Source: Bacillus sonorensis NBRC 101234 = KCTC 13918 (GTDB lineage Bacteria > Bacillota > Bacilli > Bacillales > Bacillaceae). From it: 64,000 bases of DNA. The translations under genes were made by a program, and so were the position numbers. The DNA is taken from the NCBI RefSeq assembly GCF_001592005.1, contig NZ_BCVZ01000002.1, positions 310,001 to 374,000 on the forward strand. Direction: 5' to 3'. The notes under the pieces were generated by a model. It was not told the origin of the DNA and made no database searches. It worked only from the letters and a program-made list of their open reading frames with translations. This document shows positions 53,211 through 64,000 of the stretch, one piece after another (the stretch's first letter is position 1; each line of letters opens with the position of its first letter).

Positions 53211-53913
53211 GGGACTCCCTCCCTTCCGGCTGAAGATATGCCCGCAAATCAAGCCCGAGCTCCCTGATCGCTTCAGCGACAAGCCCTGCCGTTTGGCGGG
53301 CTCCTTCTTCGGAAAAATGGGTGTTGTCTATTATGCCGTCCGGATAATGCGGATGCTCGCCAGGCTGAAAATGGACAAACAGCCGTTTCGATCCTTCGAT
53401 ACCGAGAGATTCATAGAGCGCTTTTGTTTTTGACCACAAATCGATCATCGCGACTTGAAGGTATTCGGCGAGCTCCATCATGGCTTTCGGAAAGTCGCCG
53501 AGAGTGTTCACAATGCCGCCGTTTTCATCAAAATGCCGGCGCTGCACCGGTGTGACGAGGACGGGATAGGCCTGGTTGTTCCTGGCGGTGTGGATATAGC
53601 GGGACAATTGTTCCTGATAGGATGTAAAGGGATCTGTTCCGTATGATTTTTGATCATTGTGGCCGAACTGGATGAACAAATAATCCCCCGGCAAAAGGCG
53701 GCCGGCGATGGCATCAAGCACTCCCTCATCAATAAAGCTGTTTGAACTCGCCCCGCCTTTGGCCAGATTGACAATGTTGACCTCCTTTGTGAAAAATGCC
53801 GGCAAAAGCTGCCCCCAGCCAGCCATCGGAGCTTCATGCGGAGGGCAGTCGGCAACTGTCGAATCCCCTGCCAAATACATGGACGCCTTCGGCTTTTCAT
53901 TTATTTTCTCCAT
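53197..53913 (-). CDS. yesT: YesT, rhamnogalacturonan acetylesterase (SGNH)
   Basis: 238 residues from ATG 53913 (GGGAGG five bases upstream). The frame extends 57 codons further but this runs over yesS and has no SD. SGNH blocks: YLAGDSTVAD (nucleophile S18), GGASSNSF, FGHNDQKSYG, and DNTHFSEEGA with Asp/His. Cytoplasmic by lack of a signal peptide. Removes acetyl groups from rhamnogalacturonan oligosaccharides before lysis. Confidence 0.93.
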   Translation of the reverse strand: MEKINEKPKASMYLAGDSTVADCPPHEAPMAGWGQLLPAFFTKEVNIVNLAKGGASSNSFIDEGVLDAIAGRLLPGDYLFIQFGHNDQKSYGTDPFTSYQEQLSRYIHTARNNQAYPVLVTPVQRRHFDENGGIVNTLGDFPKAMMELAEYLQVAMIDLWSKTKALYESLGIEGSKRLFVHFQPGEHPHYPDGIIDNTHFSEEGARQTAGLVAEAIRELGLDLRAYLQPEGRESHVQP

Positions 53914-53926
53914 TGTATCCTCCCTT

Positions 53927-56224
53927 TCACGATGATTCCTGGTGAATCTGTCTGTACCGGCTCGGGGGAATCCCGACCTGCTTTTTGAAAATCCGGTTGA
54001 AATAGCTGTGCCTGTAGCCGACTTCTTCAGAAACATCATGGATTTTTTTATTTGTTTCAAGCAGCAGCTCTTTTGCTTTTTCAATACGGAGCCGTGTCAC
54101 ATAATCAATAAAATTAATCCCTGTCACATGTTTGAACGCCTTGCTTAACGTGTAAGAATTCGTCCCCGCCTCATCGGCGCAGCTCTCAAGCGAGATGTCC
54201 TTCATGTAGTTTTCATGAATCATGACCAGCACCTGTTCGACAAGCCGTTTTTGCTGTCTGTTGTTTCTTCCTTCAAGCTCTTTAAGGTATGGGCCGACAA
54301 TCCGCTCCATCAGCCAGGAGACGGCACGCGTCGGCTCTCTGAGATCCGACAGTTCCCGAATCAAATGGCTTTGGTTGAATAATTCATAGGGATGGAGACC
54401 TGAATGTAAAATTTCTTCCTGAATTTTTGCAAACAATTGAAGCATTCCGGGCTGAATGCGGACTTCCGTTTTTCCTTTTTCAGCAAGCTCCTGAATAAAA
54501 CGCGCAATCAACTGTCCGGCTTCCTCCTTTTTCTCAAGACGAATGGCCTGAATCACCTGTTTTTCAAGGGCAAACGGATAATAGGACTCGCCGGGAATCC
54601 GTTCTTCCCGCTCGTTTAAATCGATCATCTGGCTCGAATTTTCAAACTGTCTGTATCGTTTTCCCGTCTTTACCTCTTCATATATAACAGGAATGTCTTT
54701 TACCATGGTCACCGGCTTTGAGATCGTCGCCGTGACATGCAGTCCTGAAAATGCGTGAACCGTCTGCGTCAGTTCGCTGACGAAATCAGCGACGGCCTTC
54801 TGCACATCCGTCTTCCGGCTTTGCATCAAAAGCAGTGCAAGCGATAGAGAGCGCGCATCTGTGATATAGACGTGTGTAAACGTGTTTGCGGCCAGCTCTC
54901 TTGTCATGTTGCCAAGCATAAATTCGGCCAAGCTTTCATCGTTATCTGAAAAGGAACCGTTTCCGCCATACAGCCCTGTCAGCTGAATATCGACGATGAT
55001 GAACACCCTGTCTGCTGCATTCCAGCCGCAGTTCTTTAAACGCGTTTCCAGGTTTTTTTCTGATTCACCGGCAACATGCCCTTGCAGCAGGCGTTGGAAA
55101 AATCCGCTTGCCGCTTCTGAACTCTGGTTGACCACCTGCTTTCTCAGCCTTCCGCTTTCATGTGACATATCATTCCATCGTTTTTCAAGCCAACGAAATT
55201 CATCCCGGTGAACAGGGATGCCCGATTTTTTCTCTTCGCCCGAACAGAGCTGTATCAGCCTCGCAACCGGCGAGTAGATTTTGTTTGAGGCATACCATGT
55301 CAAGAAGACCGCCACCACAATACCGGCAATGCTGACTGAGGCGACGAGTTTTGATAAAAACAACACCGGAGCCGTAATCGAGGACATTGGCGATGCGGAA
55401 ACATAAGTCCATTTCTGGTTGAGCCTTGCCATCTGTCCATAAGACACGGAGTATGCGCCGCCCTTCCACCTAATCAAAAATGATCCTTGTTTTTTCCGCT
55501 GCTGTTCAACCTTCTCTTTTAAAACGCTTTCAAAATGGCTTTCACCGCTTTTCTTTTCCGTTGAAACGGACTGCTGCTTTCGATTGAAAAGCAGCGCCGT
55601 TCCTTTTGAATAAGGGGAAAGGCTTTTGAGCAAATGTTTCATTTCCCTTCTGTCAAGCGTTAAAATAAGGGCGCCGAACGGTTTTGAGACGCCTCCCGGT
55701 ATTTTGTGGACAAGGGTTATATCAGATGAACGTTCTTGCCAATAGACGTTTTCGTCGCCGGCCAATAGCGAATCATAGGCCTTTAATGCTTTTTTGTCGA
55801 TAAATCCGCTGTATTCCGGGTTTAAAAGCAGCGGCTCCTGGTCTTGAATGAATAGCTCCACCCTCTTAATAAGCGGATTTTGATCCTGAAGCAAAAACAG
55901 CGACTTTGACAGCCTGTATGTCGTTTGGAAGTCTCTCTCGAAATCGGCATCGGCCAGTCCGTTCATCAGCCGGGTATCGTATGCCAGTTGGGAAAGCATG
56001 ATTTCAAGGCCTTCCAGCTTGTCATCAATTTGGCTGATCTGCCGGGAAACCTGGCTTTCATGCAGATGCTGGAGCTCTTTTTCAATTTTCGCCGCTGAGA
56101 AAAAATAGATGCCCGCCCCCGTCAATAAACCGGGAATACACGTAATCAGCAATAACAGCACAAAGCTTTTTTTAAAATAGGTCCCCTTTCGCCGTGAAAC
56201 ATGTCTTTGATGCAGCTTTTTCAT
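53927..56224 (-). CDS. yesS: YesS, membrane-bound AraC-family regulator
   Basis: 765 residues from ATG 56224, with GTGGGG eight bases upstream. Two membrane helices (about 18-40 and 290-315) enclose an extracellular sensor with Cache-like sequence. The cytoplasmic part ends in an AraC double helix-turn-helix (about 660-765: SLESCADEAGTNSYTLSKAFKHVTG, ... SYFNRIFKKQVGIPPSRYRQ). A one-component sensor of extracellular pectin fragments, thought to activate the yes genes in B. subtilis. Confidence 0.93.
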   Translation of the reverse strand: MKKLHQRHVSRRKGTYFKKSFVLLLLITCIPGLLTGAGIYFFSAAKIEKELQHLHESQVSRQISQIDDKLEGLEIMLSQLAYDTRLMNGLADADFERDFQTTYRLSKSLFLLQDQNPLIKRVELFIQDQEPLLLNPEYSGFIDKKALKAYDSLLAGDENVYWQERSSDITLVHKIPGGVSKPFGALILTLDRREMKHLLKSLSPYSKGTALLFNRKQQSVSTEKKSGESHFESVLKEKVEQQRKKQGSFLIRWKGGAYSVSYGQMARLNQKWTYVSASPMSSITAPVLFLSKLVASVSIAGIVVAVFLTWYASNKIYSPVARLIQLCSGEEKKSGIPVHRDEFRWLEKRWNDMSHESGRLRKQVVNQSSEAASGFFQRLLQGHVAGESEKNLETRLKNCGWNAADRVFIIVDIQLTGLYGGNGSFSDNDESLAEFMLGNMTRELAANTFTHVYITDARSLSLALLLMQSRKTDVQKAVADFVSELTQTVHAFSGLHVTATISKPVTMVKDIPVIYEEVKTGKRYRQFENSSQMIDLNEREERIPGESYYPFALEKQVIQAIRLEKKEEAGQLIARFIQELAEKGKTEVRIQPGMLQLFAKIQEEILHSGLHPYELFNQSHLIRELSDLREPTRAVSWLMERIVGPYLKELEGRNNRQQKRLVEQVLVMIHENYMKDISLESCADEAGTNSYTLSKAFKHVTGINFIDYVTRLRIEKAKELLLETNKKIHDVSEEVGYRHSYFNRIFKKQVGIPPSRYRQIHQESS

Positions 56225-56270
56225 CCCTTTCACCCCACTGCAAATAAAAAGAATGTTTCTTGATCAATTG

Positions 56271-57305
56271 TTATTGAAAGACGCGTGATGTCGAGCGGAC
56301 GACATCGGCCAGGAAGGTCAGCGCGAGGCCCTGGCCCCATCCTTGAATGCGTTTGTACGGGACATCCTTATAGCCCTGGACATCCCGCATGACCGCCGTT
56401 CCCGCGGACACACGCTCGACCCGGCCGTCATCGCGGACGGCTTCTGTGACCGCACTCAAGGTTTTCTGAATGTATTTGTGGTATAAAGAACCCTTTGCAA
56501 GCAGACCGGCGGCAATTCCGGCCGAACCTGAGACCTCAAGATAGGAGTCGGGATCAGTAAGCACTGTATGCCATAATCCTGAAGAATGCTGCAGCCTGAC
56601 GAGCGCGCTCAAAAGATCTCTCAATGAACCGTCAATGATCATATAAGACGGATGTTGCACATCAATCAAAGGCAGCGCCTTGGCCATCGTCAGCGCGGCC
56701 CAGCCGTTTCCCCTCGCCCAAAAGATCCCTGACATATGGTTTTTCGCCTGATGATCCCATGCATGGTAATACAAATTGGTATCCATATCCTGCAAAAACT
56801 CCTCATGTCCGTGAAACTGCCGCAGACCGTCTTCAAAATAGTCTTCATTGCCCGCAAGTTTTCCGATCCTGAGCAAAAACAGCCCGGCCATCATCATCGT
56901 ATCCACCCATGCCTGCTCAGGAAAAACGTCCTTTTCGGAATTGACAGTATGCTGGAGGATTCCGTCGCCAAACCGCGGCGCTTCATGAAGGACATAATCC
57001 GCCATCTGCCTCGCCGTATCCAGATAGCGCTCATCGCCTGTTGCCTGATACAGCGATAATAGCGTGTGTCCGATTGATACACCGTTGATCGAAAGCTTTG
57101 GCAGGCCGTCTTCAAGCCTTTCATCCACCCATTCTTTCAATAAGCGGAGGTATTCTTCATTTTTTGTAGCTTCATACGCTTCCGCCACACCGTAAAAAGC
57201 AACGCCTCCCGGCCAGTCCCAATCAAAATCCATGTCAAACGTCCGCTTTACGATTCTATCGATCACCTCATACAGCTTTTCTTCATCAAAAACAAGCTTC
57301 GGCAT
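56271..57305 (-). CDS. yesR: YesR, unsaturated rhamnogalacturonyl hydrolase (GH105)
   Basis: 344 residues, the length of B. subtilis YesR. (alpha/alpha)6 barrel; general acid/base D135 in FPEQAWVDTMMMAG, second Asp in the FDWDWPGGVAFYG segment. It removes the delta-4,5-unsaturated galacturonate from the non-reducing end of lyase products. No signal peptide. SD AAAGGGGAG. Confidence 0.94.
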   Translation of the reverse strand: MPKLVFDEEKLYEVIDRIVKRTFDMDFDWDWPGGVAFYGVAEAYEATKNEEYLRLLKEWVDERLEDGLPKLSINGVSIGHTLLSLYQATGDERYLDTARQMADYVLHEAPRFGDGILQHTVNSEKDVFPEQAWVDTMMMAGLFLLRIGKLAGNEDYFEDGLRQFHGHEEFLQDMDTNLYYHAWDHQAKNHMSGIFWARGNGWAALTMAKALPLIDVQHPSYMIIDGSLRDLLSALVRLQHSSGLWHTVLTDPDSYLEVSGSAGIAAGLLAKGSLYHKYIQKTLSAVTEAVRDDGRVERVSAGTAVMRDVQGYKDVPYKRIQGWGQGLALTFLADVVRSTSRVFQ

Positions 57306-57323
57306 GTATATATCTCCCCTTTT

Positions 57324-58211
57324 TTATTTTAATCCGCTCATACTGATGCCTTGAACGATCGATTTTTGAAATACAAAAAAGACGAGTACGACGGGCAGCA
57401 GCGACACGACCGACATCGCAAACATCGCCCCCCAGTTTGACGCCGTTTCCGTGTCTAAAAACAGCTTCAGCGCAAGGGAAACGGGGTACAGCTCAGGTTT
57501 ATTTAAATATAGAAGCGGATTGATCAGCTCTTCCCATTTCCAATAAAACGAAAAGATCGCAGAAGTCGCAAGCGCAGGGGCGATCAGCGGAAGGATCACC
57601 CTGAAAAAGATGCCGAAACGGCTGCAGCCGTCTATTCTTGCCGCTTCATCCAGTTCAACAGGAATCGTTCTGATAAACTGGATCATCAAAAAGATGAAAA
57701 ACGCGTGTCCGAAAAACTGCGGAACGACGATCGGCTTGAAGGAATTCAGCCAATCAAGCTTCGCGAAAATGATGTACTGCGGAATCATCAGCACTTCGTG
57801 AGGAAGCATCATCGTCACCATCATGCAGGCGAACCAAAACGCTTTTCCTTTAAACGGAATCCGGGCGAACCCGTATGCGATCAAGGCGGAAGACAAAACG
57901 GCGCCAACCGTCGACAGTCCGACGATGATCAGCGAATTTTTAATGAATGTGATAAACGGCTGCCCTGCAATCCCTTTCCACCCTTCTGCATAATTGCCCA
58001 CAACAAAGGGATCGGGAATCAGTGAATGAGATGTTGCAAAAATGCTCGCACTTTCTTTAAATGAGCTGGCAAAAAGCCAAATGATCGGGTATAGAAGAAA
58101 AAGGGCAAGGCACGAGGTCAGGATGTGGAAGACCGCCCGGCCCGTCTTGCTTTTTCCTTTTTCCGCCGGAAAAGCGGCAGCTTCCTTTTGAATATCCTGC
58201 ATCGGGTCCAT
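57324..58211 (-). CDS. yesQ: YesQ, sugar ABC permease subunit
   Basis: 295 residues, MalG type with six helices; EAA loop [25 protein letters not shown]. Partner of YesP and YesO for uptake of unsaturated rhamnogalacturonan oligosaccharides. AAAGGAGGG before the ATG; four bases after yesP. Confidence 0.94.
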   Translation of the reverse strand: MDPMQDIQKEAAAFPAEKGKSKTGRAVFHILTSCLALFLLYPIIWLFASSFKESASIFATSHSLIPDPFVVGNYAEGWKGIAGQPFITFIKNSLIIVGLSTVGAVLSSALIAYGFARIPFKGKAFWFACMMVTMMLPHEVLMIPQYIIFAKLDWLNSFKPIVVPQFFGHAFFIFLMIQFIRTIPVELDEAARIDGCSRFGIFFRVILPLIAPALATSAIFSFYWKWEELINPLLYLNKPELYPVSLALKLFLDTETASNWGAMFAMSVVSLLPVVLVFFVFQKSIVQGISMSGLK

Positions 58212-58214
58212 ATG

Positions 58215-59114
58215 TCATCCCTCCTTTGATTCGTAATGCACCCATAAGGATGATGTTTTAAATAAAATGAAGGTCACAAGCCCGATCAGAATGAGCATCA
58301 CCCACGCCATTGCAGAAGCATAGCCCATTTGGAAAAAGTTGAAGGCGCGCTGGAACAGATAAAGGGAATAAAGCAGCGTCCCGTCGAGCGGGCCGCCTTC
58401 GCCCTTGGAAATAATATAGGCCGGTGTAAAGGTCATGAACGCGGAAATGGTCTGCATGACCAGATTGAAAAAAATGATCGGGCTGAGCAGCGGCAGGGTA
58501 ATCAGAAAAAACCGCTGCACTCTGTTTGCGCCATCAACGCTAGCCGCCTCCTGGTACATCGGCGGAATATTCTTCAGTCCGGCCAAAAAAATCAGCATTG
58601 ATGAACCGAATTGCCAAACCGACAAAAGGATCAAGGTCCATAACGCACTCGTCGGATCCTGGTACCACAGAATTTTCTTGTCAATGCCGATAAAAAACAA
58701 CAGCGCATTAATAACACCGTCATTTCCAAACACATTGCGCCACATAATCGCGACGGCCACGCTTCCGCCGATAATGGACGGAAGGTAGAAGAGCGTCCGG
58801 TAAATCCCGACTCCTTTTTCCGCCCTGTTCAATATCACCGCGATGAAAAGCGCGAAAGCAAGCCTCAGCGGCACCCCGGCGAGAACGTAGGTAAACGTCA
58901 CCTTCAAGGAACCCCAGTATTTCTCATCTTCCGTCAGCATCGTTTTATAGTTGTCCAAGCCGATCCACTTAGGTGCCGTAAACAGGTCGTAATTGGTGAA
59001 CGACAGAAACAGCGATGCCCCCATCGGAATGACGGTAAAACAGAGAAACCCGATAATAAACGGAGAAATAAAGGCATAGCCCGCCAGGTTGTCTTTTCGC
59101 TGTTTGTTCTTCAA
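58215..59114 (-). CDS. yesP: YesP, sugar ABC permease subunit
   Basis: 299 residues; TTG start with GGAGGATG about nine bases upstream. MalF type with six helices; EAA loop QEAASVDGANRVQRFFLITLPLLSP. Forms the channel with YesQ. The ATPase is not encoded here; MsmX is the usual partner. Confidence 0.94.
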   Translation of the reverse strand: MKNKQRKDNLAGYAFISPFIIGFLCFTVIPMGASLFLSFTNYDLFTAPKWIGLDNYKTMLTEDEKYWGSLKVTFTYVLAGVPLRLAFALFIAVILNRAEKGVGIYRTLFYLPSIIGGSVAVAIMWRNVFGNDGVINALLFFIGIDKKILWYQDPTSALWTLILLSVWQFGSSMLIFLAGLKNIPPMYQEAASVDGANRVQRFFLITLPLLSPIIFFNLVMQTISAFMTFTPAYIISKGEGGPLDGTLLYSLYLFQRAFNFFQMGYASAMAWVMLILIGLVTFILFKTSSLWVHYESKEG

Positions 59115-59162
59115 ATCCGCATCCTCCTGACTGATTGTAGCCGAGATGATCCCATGTTCGGC

Positions 59163-60494
<1,332 letters not shown>

Positions 60495-60583
60495 TCATTT
60501 TAATTTCATGGCACCTCTTCCAGAAACTCAAAAAACAGAGAATAATGTTAAAAAAACAGAGATGTCGGCGATTTTTTGCACAT

Positions 60584-60611
60584 AAAAAACCGCCGGATTC
60601 TCTGCCGGCAG
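60584..60611 (-). terminator. Terminator of yesN
   Basis: CTGCCGG pairs with CCGGCGG (one wobble), then TTTTTT on the minus strand; it separates yesLMN from yesO onward. Confidence 0.8.
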
Positions 60612-60612
60612 C

Positions 60613-61791
60613 TTATCGTCTCGATTTTTCATTCTTTTTCCGATATTCAGACGGCGTATAGCCGGTGTATTTTTTAAAGACAAGGCTGAAGTATTTCGGA
60701 TTGTCGCCGAATCCTAATTTCTCGGCCAGTTCTCCGATTGGGATGCCGCCCGTATGCTTCATGATAGCCATCGCTTTTTCAATCCGCACTCTTGCGACAT
60801 AGCTTGAAAACTTCTCGCCTGTTTCCTGCTTAAAAAGCTTGCCGAGATAATCGGGATTCATATACAGCATGTTGCGGGCCGCCCATTTTAATGAGAGCTT
60901 CGGATTGGCCGCTTCTTTTTGAACCAGGTCAAGCATTTTGTTAATCAAAACCGATGTTTGTCCGCCCGGCTTGACAAGCTGTTTGTCGAGCCCGCCGGAC
61001 GCGTGGTCATATAATGCAGCCGCTTCCCTGATGTCTCCGTTCCGGCTGACGGCAGCTTGCAGCTGAACCTGCAGCTGTTTGCCCGCCTGATGTTTTATGT
61101 GTTCGATTTTATCCCTGAGCCGATCCGGGTGTTCTTCACCATCTGCGGCAATAACAAGCACACCCTTGATCAGGACTGCTGCGATGGCCGAGGATGCCAG
61201 GATGCCGCCCGCAAGCTTTTCAAGTGTGGACAAATGTCCGCCGCCTTCGCCCTGAACAGAAAACAAGACAATCCTGATGTCCTTTCCATCGGGAAAAAAG
61301 CGCAAATATGCATCGGCATCGCTTTTGTCACCCTTGATCAGCTCTCGTAACGCGTGTTTTTGGATGTGCGGACGGACGAGATCCAATTCCGTTTTCACCC
61401 GTTCTGCCGATTCTTCTTTCTTCAATTCGTCGATCACGCTTTCAAGCGAAGCTGTGATGTGATTTTCATTGCACGGCTTGAGCAGATAATGTCTGACTCC
61501 GTATGTCATCGCCTTTTTCGCGTATTCAAACTGGCCGAAACCGGTCAGTAAAATAAACCGGATCGACGGGTGGTCTCGGGAAACCTTCTCGATCAATTCA
61601 AGTCCGCCCATTCCCGGCATTTTAATATCGCTGATGACAATATGCGGACGTTCGCGCAAGATCAGCTGGTAGGCTTCAATTCCGTTCTGCACCGCGCCGA
61701 CCAAAGACGCACCGAATGACTTCCACTGGATCATGCTTGAGATGCCCTCAAGAATGATCCGTTCATCGTCTGCAAGCAGAACTTTATACAT
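60613..61791 (-). CDS. yesN: YesN, AraC-type response regulator
   Basis: 392 residues from ATG 61791, overlapping the yesM stop by one base (a GTG one codon earlier is possible). Receiver domain (about 1-120) with phospho-acceptor D55 in HIVISDIKMPG; C-terminal AraC domain (about 285-390) with NMLYMNPDYLGKLFKQETGEKFSSYV. Pairs with YesM to control the locus or its transporter. Confidence 0.93.
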   Translation of the reverse strand: MYKVLLADDERIILEGISSMIQWKSFGASLVGAVQNGIEAYQLILRERPHIVISDIKMPGMGGLELIEKVSRDHPSIRFILLTGFGQFEYAKKAMTYGVRHYLLKPCNENHITASLESVIDELKKEESAERVKTELDLVRPHIQKHALRELIKGDKSDADAYLRFFPDGKDIRIVLFSVQGEGGGHLSTLEKLAGGILASSAIAAVLIKGVLVIAADGEEHPDRLRDKIEHIKHQAGKQLQVQLQAAVSRNGDIREAAALYDHASGGLDKQLVKPGGQTSVLINKMLDLVQKEAANPKLSLKWAARNMLYMNPDYLGKLFKQETGEKFSSYVARVRIEKAMAIMKHTGGIPIGELAEKLGFGDNPKYFSLVFKKYTGYTPSEYRKKNEKSRR

Positions 61792-63530
61792 CACGACACC
61801 CCGCTTTGAAATGGTATTTTAATGGTGATCTCTGTCCCCTTGTTTTTTTGGCTTGAGATATGCAATCCATAGCCCCCGCCAAACATCAGCTTCATCCGTT
61901 CATCGATATTTTGCAGCCCGATGCCTTTGCCCCTTGTTTGGACAAGGCCTTTTTTTGCTTTGTCCAAAAAATCTTCGTCCATGCCGGGGCCGTTGTCTTT
62001 TACTGTCAAATAGGCAAATCCCCCGCTTTTCCATGCCTTTATGCTGATTCGGCAAGGGTCAAGGACAGGCTCAAGACAATATGTAATCGCATTTTCAGCC
62101 AAAGGCTGAAGAATCATTTTCGGGACGGGGCACATTTTGACAATAGGATCGATTTCCACTTCATACACCAGCCTTTCCGCAAAGCGGAACTGCTGAATCG
62201 TGAAGTAGTGAAGGACAATGTCAGCCTCTTCCTCGATTGTTAAGACATCTGATTTCATATTGACGGCATTTCGCAGCAAAAAGCCGAGAGATTCTGTCAT
62301 TTTGGAAATTTGCGGCTGCCTGTTCATCTTGGCCAGCCAGTTGATCGACTCCAATGTGTTGTATAAAAAGTGGGGATTGATTTGCGCCTGAAGAGCCTTA
62401 AACTCCGTCTCTTTAATCATGAGCTGCTTCTCATAATTTTCCGCTATCAATTGGTTGATCCGTTCAACCATTGTAATGAAAGCGCGGTTCAATACGCTGA
62501 CTTCGTCCTGGCGCTCAGGAGGCGCCTTAGGGAGCGGCTCTGTTTTAAAATCTCCGTTTTGCACGTTTTTCATGGCGGCGACCAGCTTTTCAATCGGGCT
62601 TGTCATGCCTCTTGCCATTTTTCTTCCAAAAAGGACAGCTGTGAAAAAGAAGAGTATAAAAAGGGAGATGAATATGGACTTCATCGCAGTTATTTTCGAA
62701 AACATCGCGTCAAAGGGAATCAGGCTCCAATATGTCCAATTCTCATATGATGATTTGACATATGAAACAAAAAACCGCCGGCCGTTTTTGTTCACGATGT
62801 CATATCCGTTTTGATCAGCGGAGGATAATCGGAGAGCGTCCATTTTTTTCAAAGGGCTTTCTGAAAAAAATAGTTTCGTTCCATCCGACATGGCAATCTT
62901 GCCTGCGCCTTCCCCCCAGTCCTGCGGGAGATCGCCGACAATGCTTTTTAAATCGGCCACGATCAGGACGATTCCTAAATGATCAAAATTCAAATGATGA
63001 TATGAGCGGATTTGCCTGGCTGATAAAAGCTCGCCGTTTACACCGGGCATTGTCACCCACGCATTCCCCCCTTTCCGTTCCGCCGCTTTTTCAATCAGCC
63101 TGTCGATCTGCCTTTTAAGCGCCTCTGTTAAGCTTGCCCCTGCTGAATATTCCGTTTGATAAGCGTCAAATAAATGAATGGATTTAATGTATCGTTTTGA
63201 TCCGGTGTATTCGGAAAGCTTGTCCCAAATGTCTCTCTTGATTTTGTACCGGTCGTATTTATTTTGGTCTTGCCCCGCTTTTAGGAGGTTGGTTTGGATG
63301 TTTTGATCTGTTGTGATTTGATAAGAAACATCTTCAATTTTTTTTAGTTCATCTTCAATGCTTTTTGATGACATCATCAGCACCTGTGACGATTTTCTGT
63401 AGATTTGCTGGTCATACACCCGAAAAGTGTATTGGACGCCGCTCAAAATCAAAATCAGCGAAACCGCCATAATGAATGAAATCAGAATAAACAATTGATC
63501 TTTAATTTTTAAATGCTGCAACCGGTTCAC
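61791..63530 (-). CDS. yesM: YesM, sensor histidine kinase
   Basis: 579 residues from GTG 63530 (AAGGTG seven bases upstream); a TTG two codons earlier is too close to the SD. Membrane helices near 15-35 and 285-305 around an extracellular sensor; HAMP (about 305-360); His-kinase motif KALQAQINPHFLYNTLESINW (His near 385); N box AENAIT; G1/G2 boxes VKDNGPGMDEDF and GKGIGLQNI. LytS/YesM family. Likely senses pectin-derived oligosaccharide, perhaps together with a transport component. Confidence 0.93.
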   Translation of the reverse strand: MNRLQHLKIKDQLFILISFIMAVSLILILSGVQYTFRVYDQQIYRKSSQVLMMSSKSIEDELKKIEDVSYQITTDQNIQTNLLKAGQDQNKYDRYKIKRDIWDKLSEYTGSKRYIKSIHLFDAYQTEYSAGASLTEALKRQIDRLIEKAAERKGGNAWVTMPGVNGELLSARQIRSYHHLNFDHLGIVLIVADLKSIVGDLPQDWGEGAGKIAMSDGTKLFFSESPLKKMDALRLSSADQNGYDIVNKNGRRFFVSYVKSSYENWTYWSLIPFDAMFSKITAMKSIFISLFILFFFTAVLFGRKMARGMTSPIEKLVAAMKNVQNGDFKTEPLPKAPPERQDEVSVLNRAFITMVERINQLIAENYEKQLMIKETEFKALQAQINPHFLYNTLESINWLAKMNRQPQISKMTESLGFLLRNAVNMKSDVLTIEEEADIVLHYFTIQQFRFAERLVYEVEIDPIVKMCPVPKMILQPLAENAITYCLEPVLDPCRISIKAWKSGGFAYLTVKDNGPGMDEDFLDKAKKGLVQTRGKGIGLQNIDERMKLMFGGGYGLHISSQKNKGTEITIKIPFQSGVS

Positions 63531-63542
63531 GGACAAACACCT

Positions 63543-63998
63543 TCATTTCAAGCGCATGAAGGAAGCCTGTTTTTTCTCATGGCGGCTGTCAACTGCACGG
63601 AAAGCGCGAATCGCCAGTTTGTTCAGAACAAGACTCAGGGCGCTCCCGCTGAAAAACAAAAGAAATGCGACGTGGAATAAAGCGAGCAGGACGAAACCAA
63701 AAGCGCTGATCATCATCAACAAAGAAGTGAGCGGGCGGGAAAAGCCGATGATAAAGCTGTATTTCAGCACCTCGATCTGTTTCACATCATAGTGGGCATC
63801 GATCGGAAAAACGTATAAGAGGATGATGGCATATATCATAAAAAGGCTGATGAATAAGCTTAATACGGCGGGCTGGTCGCGAAAATAGACGGCGGCGATT
63901 GAAAAATCGACATACAGCAAAAGGGCGATGAGCGATAACACCAGTCCGAGAATAACTGATCTTCCCCACTGTTTTTTAAATTCGCTAAAAAACGTCTG
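63543..63998 (-). CDS. yesL: YesL, DUF624 membrane protein (N-terminus outside window)
   Basis: The frame runs off the right edge; 151 codons plus the stop are visible. DUF624 membrane protein like YesV: TFFSEFKKQWGRSVILGLVL, ALLLYVDFSIAAVYF, and a basic end (HEKKQASFMRLK). First gene of the yesLMN group, as in B. subtilis. Function unknown; gene order and family suggest a role linked to the sensor or transporters of the locus. Confidence 0.88.
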   Translation of the reverse strand, partial: QTFFSEFKKQWGRSVILGLVLSLIALLLYVDFSIAAVYFRDQPAVLSLFISLFMIYAIILLYVFPIDAHYDVKQIEVLKYSFIIGFSRPLTSLLMMISAFGFVLLALFHVAFLLFFSGSALSLVLNKLAIRAFRAVDSRHEKKQASFMRLK

Positions 63999-64000
63999 AA

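Noticed and set aside
53914..54084. N-terminal extension of yesT
   Set aside because: Overlaps the yesS C-terminus in another frame and has no SD.

Overview
The window is low-to-moderate GC Firmicute DNA. Gene content, gene order and protein similarity place it in the Bacillus subtilis/licheniformis group, most likely the B. licheniformis side. The backbone from ku-ligD to steT follows the B. subtilis ykoU-to-ykbA order. Against that backbone, a pectate lyase gene sits between ykkA and ykjA, a WXG-like gene pair follows metE, metE has a cobalamin riboswitch, and a complete rhamnogalacturonan (yes/lpl) locus sits directly after steT. In B. subtilis that locus is elsewhere. I see no tRNA, rRNA, CRISPR array, insertion sequence, prophage or origin.

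Layout. 1-3291: end of an EAL-domain gene, then the two-gene NHEJ repair system (ku, ligD). 3295-4895: nitrogen-control island with ykoM, the small genes ykoL and ykzB, and divergent tnrA with a TnrA box. 4939-7499: lipoprotein, mgtE behind an Mg2+ (M-box) riboswitch, and a 51-residue acidic protein. 7790-12717: intracellular subtilisin, B12-riboswitch-controlled metE, and the WXG-like pair. 12797-16320: histidine phosphatase, guaD, a two-repeat lipoprotein, and the organic peroxide system ohrB/ohrR/ohrA with its operator. 16430-21501: proBA behind a T-box, purU, guanidine exporter ykkCD behind a guanidine-I riboswitch, and a DinB-fold protein. 21645-25633: pectate lyase, ykjA, ykhA, ykgA. 25676-35107: CodY-type dppABCDE-ykfABCD operon for uptake and recycling of murein peptides. 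35298-40274: proG, htrA with CssR-like repeats, mhqA with an MhqR palindrome, and steT.

40319-64000 is a minus-strand rhamnogalacturonan-I utilisation locus. Transcription runs from yesL (cut by the window end) through yesM, yesN, yesO, yesP, yesQ, yesR, yesS, yesT, yesU, yesV, yesW, a decayed acetylesterase, yesY, yesZ, yetA, lplA, lplB and lplC. The two-component pair YesMN and the AraC-type YesS would control it. Secreted YesW cuts the backbone. YesOPQ and LplABC import oligosaccharides, with no ATPase gene in the locus. YesR, YetA, YesZ and the acetylesterases finish degradation inside the cell. Four CcpA-type cre sites (near yesO, yesW, yesY and lplA) indicate glucose repression. The upstream pel gene fits the same plant-cell-wall lifestyle.

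Less ordinary points: the WXG-like pair with an apparent 3' frameshift; a twice-damaged acetylesterase relic that still has a cre site; a possible glycosidase tail in front of yetA; a terminator inside the dpp-ykf operon; two small genes shorter than 60 codons recovered by reading the sequence; and a degenerate EAL motif at the left edge. All functional statements rest on sequence recognition by eye; no database search was run.
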